Shown in pieces: positions 1 to 11,600 of a DNA stretch of 64,000 bases. A program made the position numbers and the translations under genes. The stretch lies in assembly GCA_029582265.1 (NCBI GenBank), contig CM055821.1, forward strand, positions 44,025,694 to 44,089,693, in the 5' to 3' direction. Under the pieces are notes generated by a model. It worked only from the letters and a program-made list of their open reading frames with translations. It was not told the origin of the DNA and did not search any database. How positions within the stretch are numbered: the stretch's first letter is position 1; each line of letters begins with the position of its first letter. This stretch comes from Zoroaster sp. YZ-2022. Lineage: Eukaryota; Echinodermata; Asteroidea; Forcipulatida; Zoroasteridae.

Positions 1-175
1 TGGATGATTTACAGACTCTCTGCAGACTCTACAAACAAGAAACTAGAGGTTTGGACACAATACAGGCTACTTTTTTCTTTCCTTGGTGGCTACTTCTCTT
101 CTTTCAAGAACATTTTGAGGCAAAAAGGGGATTTGTACAAAATCCTGAAATCAGGAAAAATCACAGGGCCTGCAA
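1..175. mobile_element. Partial copy of the CAGGGGTGTGATT repeat family
   Basis: The left edge begins inside this roughly 300-bp dispersed repeat (GATTTACAGACTCT, GAAACTAGAGGTTTGGACAC, ending AATCACAGGGCCTG). Full copies occur at 4648-4946, 11731-11979, 13171-13469 and 52167-52604. It lies in the intron after BUB1B exon 12. Confidence 0.7.
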
Positions 176-279
176 ATATTTAAGCAATTTGCTTTTTATC
201 TAGAAAAAAAAAAGATATTTGTTAAAATTTTGTTTCACCCACAACATATCAAGTAAGAATGATAAGATCAAAAACTTAC

Positions 280-704
280 CAGTATTTGCAAAAATATCTT
301 CAAAGTCATTGTCCCGTCGGGCTGGGAACTGACGACCTGATCCCATCATGAAGTCATCCTCCTCTCCCAAAGGATTATTCAGCATTGCCATCACAAGATT
401 CATAGCCTCTCTGGTGTTCACTGTAGGAGACGGCCGTGTTAACCCACCTGGGGTGCGGCTGGGGGTCACCCGGCTCAAATTCAGGGTGGACGAGTTGCGG
501 GAGTGAGCCGAGCCCGGTGTAGGATTGCCAAACTCGCCGGGGGTGTGGTTTTGGGAAGCATTTGGGGCACCGGGCGTTATCTGGTTTGTGCCCAGACAGC
601 TGCTGTTGGAGGCGGTCCGGGATGAGGGGGTTGGGTTGTTGGTGACAGAGGTGTTACTGGAGGTCCTGGATGATGGCAATGGGTGATGGGTGGCAGAGGT
701 CTTA
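280..704 (-). CDS. BUB1B: BUB1B exon 12 (Ser/Thr/Pro-rich segment)
   Basis: Encodes a 141-residue low-complexity segment rich in Ser, Thr, Asn and Pro (repeated SSRT-S-N-T units, TPSRTPGG), ending TVNTREAMNLVMAMLNNPLG and DNDFEDIFANT. Donor GTAAGT lies at 274-279. Phase requires the acceptor TTGGTAG just 5' of 704; a better polypyrimidine tract precedes CTGTACAG at 724-730, but that start (723) would be out of phase with exon 11. The left splice boundary is therefore less certain than the frame. Confidence 0.82.
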
Positions 705-2631
705 CTACCAACCATCCAAGTGTCTGTACAGGTAACAATATACAAAAGGGAGCTAGCTATCAAACCATAAACATTTTTTCTGACAACACTAAAATGACGT
801 TTAAGAAAATATAACAAGGTACGTAATGAGGACTTAAATCGGGTCAGTTATTAGTAGGTAATATCAACTGTTTTTTTGACAAGGCAAAGCCCACGGAATT
901 CACACTGAGTGTTAATAGCCAGAGGACTGGTGCAGGTACAATTCTCACAAAAGCACTGTCACTTCTTCCACCATGATTCGTAAGCCGTCAATAATATGCA
1001 TATGCACCGCACAACAAAAGTGATTTCTTTCTAAGTTTCCGTAGAGATGTTTTATTTGCAAGATGAGAGTAAATTACATTGCAACTCATAGAAATGGAAA
1101 TAGAAATTATCTTTAATACCTGGGTTACTGGTGTCTTCATAGATCAGCTGCCTAGTAACAGTAGGTTCTCTGTGATAAGGAGAAGAAATCAAATATCTGT
1201 TAAGGGCCGGTCACACTGCAGCGATTACAAGATAACGATGACGATGCAAAAGAACGTATTCTATCGGTTAAATTGTACCGCGCGGAATACGCGCACGCTT
1301 ATTTAGCCAATCGATGGCGTTCATAAGCAGCGTTCTCGTTCTCCTTACTCGTTATCGCTGCAGTGTGACCGGCCCTTTAGTCTTGGTTCATTTTCAAATT
1401 TTGATCACAACAAACACCACTTTGTCAAATGTTTAATGTAGGATTTGAGGCTTTGCATGGTGGAGATAGATGTTATTGAATTCTTTCAGGTGACACCATG
1501 TAATGATCTCTTTTTGGAAAAAAAGTGATGGCTCTGAGAAGAGCCGGTTGGTTTGTTCTCAGCGTTTCGACTAGTCTGCTCTAGTCATCGTCAGGAGACT
1601 CTCAATTACATCATTTAAGTAAGAGAAAATCTGCAGATGGTCTGGAGATGGTCTTTTTGGAGAGGAACCCTTAAGTGCTGAGAATATGCCATATTTGGGG
1701 GAAAAAACCAAAAAGGGAAACAATGACGCAGGGGTATGGAGGTGACACGAGATGCACAAGAACAGAAAACAGGCTATTTAGTTTTTGCGTTACCTTGGAT
1801 CAATATCAAGCTTGCTGCCTGGACCTGTAGATTGGCCTGGTGGTCCACGCTTCATCAGGGCAGACTCCTGCTGTAAATGTTATTTATCAAGATAATACTT
1901 TCATTTTAATGGTACAACGTTTGGTAATATTAGAAGCAAACTTTCACGGTTGGCTAACCAGTTAACTGACAGTCGGCACCCGATGGCCACATAAACTAGA
2001 CAGTCGGCACCCGATGGCCACACAAACTAGACAGTCGGCACCCGACAGCCACACAAACTAGACAGTCGGCACCCGACAGCCACACAAACTAGACAGTCGG
2101 CACCTGACAGCCACACAAACTAGACAGTCGGCACCCGACAGCCACACAAACTAGACAGTCGGCACCCGATGGCCACATAAACTAGACAGTCGGCACCCGA
2201 TGGCCACATAAACTAGACAGTCGGCACCCGATGGCCACATAAACTAGACAGTCGGCACCCGATGGCCACATAAACTAGACAGTCGGCACCCGATGGCCAC
2301 ATAAACTAGACAGTCGGCAAATGGAACAATGCGTATAAATTTTCAATCAAAAAGCATCGATAAACTTCCCGCAATGATTGTTTAATTACCAATGCGGCAA
2401 AAAAGAAAGTCTAGAACAAAATGGCAAATTCTTCCAAAATTTTTGGGTACTTTTAAAAAAAAAAATATTGGTTAGGGTCAGCCAGTTAGCAAATTTCTTA
2501 ACGGTTAGTGCAGTTTCAGTCAGTTAAGCACTAGTTTGTGTTTGCTAATCAAAAAATCTTGATGGTTTTCACTAATCTTTGTTTCAACGACAAAACGTAA
2601 CAAGCTGAAACTTTCAAGGGTCGGTCATTAT

Positions 2632-2666
<35 letters not shown>

Positions 2667-5600
2667 TGTGGACTTACATAGCGCACGTATCCACCAACTA
2701 AGTGGTGCTCAAGGCGCATTCTTTTTTACGTGCATTACACAACACACGGGACCTACGGCTTTACATCCCATCCGAAGGACGAAGCAATTATGGTTAAGTA
2801 CCTTGCTCAAGGACACAAGTGTCACGACCGGGGCTCGAACCCACACCCTGCTGCTGGCAACACCAGAATTTGAGTTCGGTGCGCTAGACCGCTCAGCCAC
2901 GACACTCCATTGACCGTAAAGATGGCCACTATTGTATTGTGTGACACCAAATCAAGACCTTGTCACACACATAGCTTCTTATGTGTCTGTAATGGTGATT
3001 TTATGGAAGGCGACAGCTTGTATGTTTACATGTTAAGTTTTTACATTTGGTACATATATCATCAAGCATTGCAAAAAATCAGTAAGATTTGAGATAATTT
3101 GAGATGATGTTCCCTGTATTTAAAATTTAAAATAAAATTCTTTTGTGCTGACCAAAAAGAAAAAAAGATTTGAGATGATGTTCCCTGTATTTAAAATGTA
3201 AAATAAAATTCTTTTGTGCTGACAAAAAAAAAAAAAAGGATTTAAAAGTGCACCTTGCATGACGTCATGACCAAAAAAACAGCTTTTAACTACCCTAGTT
3301 CAACCGTCGGACATTTTTTTGTTGTTGTAGTAAACCAGTAATGATTCACATCATCCATAATGCATACCTGTTGGGGTTGTTTTGTTGGTTGCCGTTGAAG
3401 CTTCTCCTGCAGTTGTTGTAAATGTTGATTCATTTGTTGCTGTTGTTGCTGTATCTGCTGCTGCATCTGCTGCTGCAACTGCAGCTGCAGCTGCTCCTGT
3501 GCTTTCTTTTGCTCTTCCAGTTGCTGCTGGTGCAACAGTCTGAAGGGGATTAATGGTATGAGATGAGTATTTGGCACAATAAGATTGGTAGTAATCTAGG
3601 CCAAGTAAACTTAACAACGGTGTGGGAGGGCTCTAGAAGCCATTGCATTCTAGGTGATTTGTATTTTGATTTTGTATTCTGTGCTGTGAGACTTCTCCTG
3701 AAGACGATCAGATCATACTGATCGAAACGTCGAGTTGTAACCACCAGTTCTTTTCAGAACTAATTACTACTAAAAAGAGAATTCCCCATGGTGTCACTGC
3801 AAACAGTCTTTACTTAAAGCTTAATAACAACAAGATGTTAAATGGACAAAACCCAAACATGCAACTGACCAGTTTAAAAAAAAAAAAAAAAAAAAAAATT
3901 AAATTAAAAAAAGACATTTTTTTTAAATAAAAAAAAAAGACATTCTCCTGAGGACGATCAGAGCATACTGATCGAAACGTCGAGTTGTACCACCATTTCT
4001 TTTCAGAACTAATTACTACTCAATTGAGATTCCACATGGTGTCACCGCAATTAGTCTTACTTAAAAAAAAAGACTAGAAGTGTGAAGTCCATATGGTGAA
4101 GGTGGGCCATAGAAACATGTGCATTCTAGGGTGATTTGTATTTTTATTTTGTATTTTGTACTGTGAATTTATAGCATTTTGCTATGTGATACACGCAAAA
4201 CCATAAACGGCAAAAAGAGTAACTGCAGGTTTAGGAACAGTTACACATTCCACTGGATGACAAAGTCATTATACTATTGCAAAACCAACACTTGGATTAC
4301 GCAGCCTTCCATGTATCCACTCTGTGCAAAGCCCACTGAGCTAGCCTTGGTACTATCTCTGCCTGCTTGATAAGAAAACACTAGTGGTATGTTGATTCAG
4401 ATAAAGGATTTGCCAAAGTCATTATGATGAAAAAAGTTGCCTTCACGTTCGCATGGCATATGAACCAGGGTTAACTCTAATGTTGGGCTTGGAGTTGTCC
4501 TGACAGACTCACCGTTGTTGCTCCATTTGTTGTTGCAATTCCTCACGCTGCTTCTGCAGAGCTGCCCGTTGTTCTACTCAACAAGAAATTCATCCAAACA
4601 ATACAATTATAGACAAATGAGAGTTACCGATCTTTCATTATTAACAGGGGTGTGAATTGACAAAAGTAAAAAATCCTCCAAAATGGATGGCGGGCCTGGG
4701 TCTTTCTTTGGTCTAGAGGACAAAGCCCCCTGAACCTCCTGGATGTTTAATTTTAGAGGATTTACAGACTCTCCACATCCCCGCAAACAAGAAACTAGAG
4801 GTTTGGACTCAATACAGGCTACTTTCTTTCCTTGGTGACTACTTCTCTTCTTTCAAGACAATTTTGAGGCAATGGGAGATTTGTAAAAAAAATTAAAATC
4901 CTGAAATAAGGAAAAATCCTGAGAAATCACAGCCCTGTTTTAAAAAACCAGATCTGTAGAGGAGTATTTATTTGGTATGAGTATAATTACAGAAAAATGT
5001 ACCAAGTACGAGTATGAGTACTTCAGCACTGTTGAAGACAAATGTATCTATATGCCCATAATACGACCAATTTGGAAGTTTTGTTTCATGTTGTCTTAAT
5101 TTTTTTTTTTTTTTTTTTTAAATAACCGTGAGTCAGCGTAATGCAAAACACCAATTGAATCCTTGAGTCAGCATGACGCAAATACAAAACGTATCCACTC
5201 AGTTTGGATCACTGCACAGTACTTGCTAGCTAATTGAACAGCTGGCACACGACTAACATACACGCTGGTCCAATTATGGTTATCACCAAACGATCACGAA
5301 GTAGTGTGATGACGTCAACTGCCCAAGGTCTATGACAGCAAATAACTTTGTGTGACTTGATACTGATTTTGTAGGTTACATTTGACAGTATTTTTGAGAA
5401 GCTCACCTTCAATTTTCTTAGCTTCTCGCTTTGCATTGTATCGGATTGCTCTTAGCTCCCCAAACGACATTTCCTGGGCACCACTGTAGATGAGATGCTT
5501 ACAGTACATCGCTCGTGTTTTATCATTCCCAACAGGTGGCTGCAGAGGAGAGGACAATTTAAAAATGTATTTCATGTGTTTTTCTGTTTATTAACTGCCA

Positions 5601-8600
5601 ATTATATTTTAAATAGTTCATAAAGACATCAAGCATTATGCACATACATTACATACAGCAAATCTTATTGGTCAATAGCAAATCTGACTGGTCAATCGCA
5701 AATCTGACTGGTCTATAGCAAATCTGACTGGTCAATAGCAAATCTGACTGGTCAATAGCAAATCTGATTGGTCAATAGCAAATCTGACTGGTCAATAAAT
5801 AGCAAATCTGATTGGTCAATCAGGTTCTTTTGAACAAATTACATAAATATGGCGTTTGTGGTTCAATGTTGGACTGGTTTAAGTCTTATCTTACAAATAG
5901 GTCTCAACGGGTTCAGTTTATGGGATCATCATCTGACTGGGCTACAGTTCATTCTGGTGTGCCACAGGGATCTGTTCTTGGACCTTTACTTTTCAACATT
6001 TTTGCTTTTGATCTGCCATTTTGTGTTCAGTCGAATCTTCGTCAATATGCAGATGACACTGTTTTGTATAGAGTTATTAAAACTCCAGATGATGAAGTGA
6101 CACTCCAGAATGATCTGCAGCACATAAACACCTGGTGTAATTTAAACTGTATGGCTTTAAACCCAAATAAATGTAAGCTAATGACTGTGACCCGTTCTAG
6201 AAATCCTGCTAAACCACTGTATAATATTGGTGATTACACTTTGGAAAATGTTGATAACTACAAATACCTTGGTGTTATTATTTCTAGGGACTTAAGCTGG
6301 AAAACCCATATTAGCAATGTTGCTTCAAAAGCCACAAGGCTAAATGGATTTATTGGTAGAGTAGTTAAAACTAGGGACTCTAAAATTCTTATTTCACTTT
6401 ATCGCTCAATTAGCAGACCCATACTTGAGTATGCAGCCCCCGTCTGGTGCCCTGTCCTCACTACCCAGCAAGAAACGCTTGAGAAGGTACAAAGACGTTT
6501 CAGCCGTTTTTGTTTAGGCCTGCCGAGAAAAGCTTTAATTAATTCCAATAGTGAAATTGTGTATTCTGACAGGTGTGTCAAGTTGGGTCTTCCCTTTTTA
6601 AACAATAGAATTCATTTCCTTTCAATTGTGTTTGCTATTAAATGTTTATATAATAAATTTGACATTCCTATTGATCTAATCCATGTTAATCGTAGACACA
6701 CTGAAGTTATTAAGTTTACTCATCAAATGGCAAGGTCCAATGCTGCTCATCATTCTCTTTTATAGATTCCCTAGATTATGGGAGGTGCTACCAACAGATG
6801 TTAAAGAAACAGTTATTTATAGTTTATCTTTATTTGTTAATTCACTTAGAAAACATTTATTAGTCCCTGGCCTAGCAGATGCCCTAACTCAAACTGTGTA
6901 GTATTTAAGTTTTTATATTTTTATTATAATATTATTTTTATATCTCAAAGTGTGCCTAAAGCCATTTATCGTTCTTTGTGTGATTCAATGTTTGTTTACT
7001 TCCTAAGTGGTAGTATCAGGAGATCAACTCGACAGTAATTTAGTTTACTTTTTTGTAATCCTACAGGGGTGCTACCTTTGTTTCTGTTTCTGTTAATCTA
7101 ATGTAAATTTGTGTTTATTTGTTTTTTCTACCTGTGAAATCAATAAATGAAATGAAATGAAATGAAAAATCTGACTGGTCAATAGCAAATCTGATTGGTC
7201 AATAACAAATCTGACTGGTCAATAGCAAATCTGACTGGTCAATCGCAAATCTGACTGGTCTATAGCAAATCTGAGTGGTCAATAGCAAATCTGACTGGTC
7301 AATAAATAGCAAATCTGATTGGTCAATAGCAAATCTTATTGGTCAATAACAAATCTGACTGGTCAATAGCAAATCTGATTGGTCAATAGCAAATCTGACT
7401 GGTCAATAAATAGCAAATCTGATTGGTCAATAGCAAATCTGACTGGTCAATAGCAAATCTGATTGGTCAATAGCAAATCTTATTGGTCAATAACAAATCT
7501 GACTGGTCAATAGCAAATCTGACTGGTCAATAAATAGCAAATCTGTCTGGTCAATAAATAGCAAATCTGATTGGTCAATAGCAAATCTAATTGGTCAATA
7601 ACAGACTTTGACATCCGTGGATGGGCTAGTTCTTTTTCTGATTACCGTATGAATAGGGATGGGTACTTACCCGAGTGATGTTTTCAAGTAGGTTGGAGGG
7701 TTTTTCTGGCTTACGAGCGCTCAGCACTTGACTTCCTATCTCTGGCATCTTCCGTGGTGTCCTAATATAATAAAAATGTGCAATTTAAGAATTCATATTT
7801 TCATTGCTTCATGAGCATGTTTTCCTGCTCTCTTTGCCTTTTTCATTAAACAATTTGGTCATTTACAAAATGGTCACAGGCAATTCCATGGTTACTCATA
7901 ATGTTACATTTTTTAGATATTGGCCCACACTTAATGCCATAATTTCTTTACTTAGCAGAAAAAATAACTTTAGAAATTGTTTATAAATATGTATGCTGTA
8001 TGAGAGAAAAATGTGGATTACTCACATTACATTTATCAGACATGCATAAAATGTTGAGTTTTCTCTTATATAGCGTAACATATAACAAATTTATTATTTT
8101 GTGCTGAGTAAGGTCTGGGTATAATGTAAATACTGTGAAAAAACTGATGAGTGAAATATATATTATGGCATTAACCAGTTCGCTTCGGAGGCCGTGTATA
8201 CACGCAATTTTTGTACAGCGGATCGGAGAGCGTCTAAACATGCATTCCGAATTTTGTGTGTGTTACCGGGAGACTTGTCAACACGCCACACGTGGCATGC
8301 CGTCGTGGCATCTGACTTGTATACACGCAATCGTTTCTCTGAGTCCATGGGGTCACGGTTCGGTGGCCCCGGACAAAATGCACTGCAAACACTGAACGAG
8401 TTCACTCTTTTTGTTGATTTTTGCGTAATCCCTTTATCCAAGACCTGTTCCTTTGACGTACCAGCCAAGAATTTGTAAAGACGGATTTATATCCATTGTT
8501 TACGAGGCCTTTCCTCTCTCTCCTGGTATGCCGTCTTTTCGACCGGGCGCTGGTCGCTAATAGGCCGTTGCATCGGAGTTTGCCAACGGTCTAATTGTGC

Positions 8601-11600
8601 TGAACAAACACAACCATACTAAAAAACTAGCCATTTAATTCTCGAAATGTCAATGAGTAAAGGTGTTTATTTGGGTGTCCGAACTTAGTTTCATTGACAA
8701 AAAAATTATTAATGGCTAGAAATTTTTTCAGATTTTTCACTGAAAATAAACCCGCACGGGGGACCGGAAAAAAATTAATATTCCCAACGTGAACTGGTTA
8801 AGAGTGGGTCCAAAACATTAAAAATGTAACGTGAGTAACCATGGAATTGCCCTCATGAGATATTTAAAAAAAAAAACCTACTTTGCTCTGAAAATGATGA
8901 CACACATTTGAATTGATTTCTTATACCCATTTAATCTACTGTTAAATTGTCCACAGGGTTTCCCCACAAAAATTTGCATATTATTTTTGTGACATAAAAA
9001 AACATTCAGTCTATGGTTTTGAAAGCAAATGCAATTTAGAAACACTTTTGTTATTTGCACCATCCCAAGTTAAATAATGAGAATGACCACCACATGTCAG
9101 AGACTGAATTTCAGGAATAAATTTACTAATGCAAAATAATTGTTATTGGCCTTACGTTTCGAACCTAGCAAATTCTTTCTGTTTTGGCCTTTGAGAAAGA
9201 AACGTCAGGCCAATAATTATTGCAACAGCTAATTCTCTATTAATAAATTTACTAAATAACAGGGCTAGTAACTCAAGAATTTTACTAGACCGAAAAAAAA
9301 AGACCAGTGCAAAATTTTGAAAAACACATTTGAATATGTTTCTTTTATGTTAGTGTATAAAGGAAGTTGTTTTTGAGGACACCCAATACTGAAGTCACGC
9401 ATTGCACTAATTGTGCCTCATTGTTTCTGTGTACTTAATTTAAATGCAATCTTTACATACCAACCCTAGCTTCCTTATCAACCTTGCAACGATTCAACAG
9501 AAAGAAAACGTTTATGCTCACATAATTTCCGGTCCAGATTCATCCGTGTGTACAGTGAAAGAGGGTCGAGCAAATGAGGCCGCCTCGCTCATGCTAATTC
9601 CAGCAGTGTTACGCTGACGGACCTGTCAAAAAAAAAAAATCATCAAAACCTGGTGGACAATATGTTAAAAGTCGATGTTAAAATTACAGTGACATAAGAT
9701 ACATGGTGTATCTCCGAACTTAGGTAACAAACGGTTTTTGATATCACTATTTGAGCAAGAAACTTTACCACAATTGCTTCCCTACACCCAAGGGGTGAAA
9801 TAGTTATCACCATTGATGTGTTTATCTAGGTTGTTGGTTGTGATGTTTGATTAAGTACCAAGTACCACATTATTAGCTAGGAAAGATTCAGGAATGATAT
9901 TGATGAGTAGGGATTATAATAATGTGTCTCGGATAAGTAGAGTCGAAAGATGCTAAATATTTTAATTAACCCTCCTACTTTAGTGGGAAGTTGCTATGGA
10001 GCTCAAAATCAGTCAACTGCCTGTTTTAACTGTTGACCCAAATGTGCACACAGGGGCATTTTTGACTGGTTTTTACTGTCATTTTGACCACCCTGAACAA
10101 TACCAGACAATGCTTTTACCAGTCAAAAACAGTTGACTCATTTTGACCTGTAAATGGACTTACTACACGTAAGGTTTGACAGTGTTTGACTTTTAAGCGC
10201 ACTAGATATACATAGCTGCCAACATTTCAAAATTCCAATTCGTAATCAACCCGCGCGGTCATTTTCAACTATGCGTACATACTACAAATAACAGTGCATG
10301 TACCGTACCAGTGCATGATGTAATGTATACAAAATACATGCTGTTTGTCTTTTCTTGACGTTGTGATGAACTCAAATTCCTTTCCGTATTTTTCACTGTA
10401 AAACTGTCCCTTTTTGGTTGCCTTGGAAGTCATGACGATATCGCTCACAAAAACTTAAGTTTGAAAAAAAAAAACGTTTCGTGAAAACTACGAACTTCGA
10501 AATTCACATGGCAATGTTTCGGGCGCCATTTTGAATAGCGATCACACGCTGGTTCCCAGTCGTTTTTTACACATATAATCCACGAACTGGCTGGTGCCCT
10601 GCAATAATATCGATACTACACTAACCGAAAAGCGATTGTACGACAAACACGCTGGTTCCAAGTCGTTTTCACACATGTAATCTACGAACTGACTGGTGCC
10701 CTGCAATAACATCGATACTACTAACCGATTTTGGGTGTTTCGGTTTTGTTTGCAATGAAATCAACGTAAGTACATGAGAAAAAAGAATCGATCTGAATCC
10801 GAATTCCGTGAATTTGGTTGTCAAAGCAAACTTTTGGGCGGAAAATTTGAAAATCGTAACTTTCAAGAGTAAATTCGTATTTTCGTATTTTTTTCATTAA
10901 TTCGTAATAATTACTATTTTTTCGTAAGAGTTGGCAGCTATGGATATACCTTGGCAAGAATATCAACATTTTGACTGATTTTGACCCTTGTAGTAGGAGG
11001 AGGGTTCAATCAACAGCTCAATGCTAACCAGGTTATATTCATCTGTTAGTATAGCAATAGGTCGATGAATAGTCTGTATAATGTGGCCTACATCCTCTAG
11101 TACCCTACCTTCTGTCCAGCCCAAGGACCAGCCCCTTGTATATTCTCCTTCTGCGTCTCCTGCCGGATGGGCATGCATTCCCACTCACCGGTCGGGGCGG
11201 GTAAGGATGACTGGCCACCAGACGCTCCACCCCTAGACGCCTCACTGTCACAGAACACCGAGAAGGACTGTCCCACTTGAGGGGTGGGCATTGACATACC
11301 AAGACCTCCTTTGCTCACTGTGGTAGGAAGGGAAATCAAATATTTGAGGCACTGAAAAAGGTATCCACATTAATAGCAAGGTGTGCCCAAAATGAGCTAG
11401 GGCATGATTAACATCTCGGAGTAAAACTTTTATTATTGTTATTAGAACCTTCCTTGAAATCCCATTACCTTGTTTGGCTGACCCGACCCTCTGACTGCCG
11501 ACCTTCTGATGTCGACCTTTAGCCTTCAGGTCACCGAGATGATCCCGCTGATTTCTCTGCATTGCGGGTGCATCTACCCCGTCTTGAATTTCACTCATGG

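Noticed and set aside
1968..2318. Regular 31-bp repeats considered as a CRISPR-like array
   Set aside because: The repeats are head to tail with no unique spacers and lie in an intron of an animal gene; it is a minisatellite.
3351..3617. Ala/Thr-rich ORF opposite in phase to BUB1B exon 10
   Set aside because: Frame-shifted reading of the CAG/CAA tract. The Gln frame matches splice phase on both sides.
8163..8478. Overlapping 94-101-codon ORFs on both strands
   Set aside because: They lie inside a TTAA-flanked MITE, have no family resemblance, and opposite-strand openness reflects base composition.
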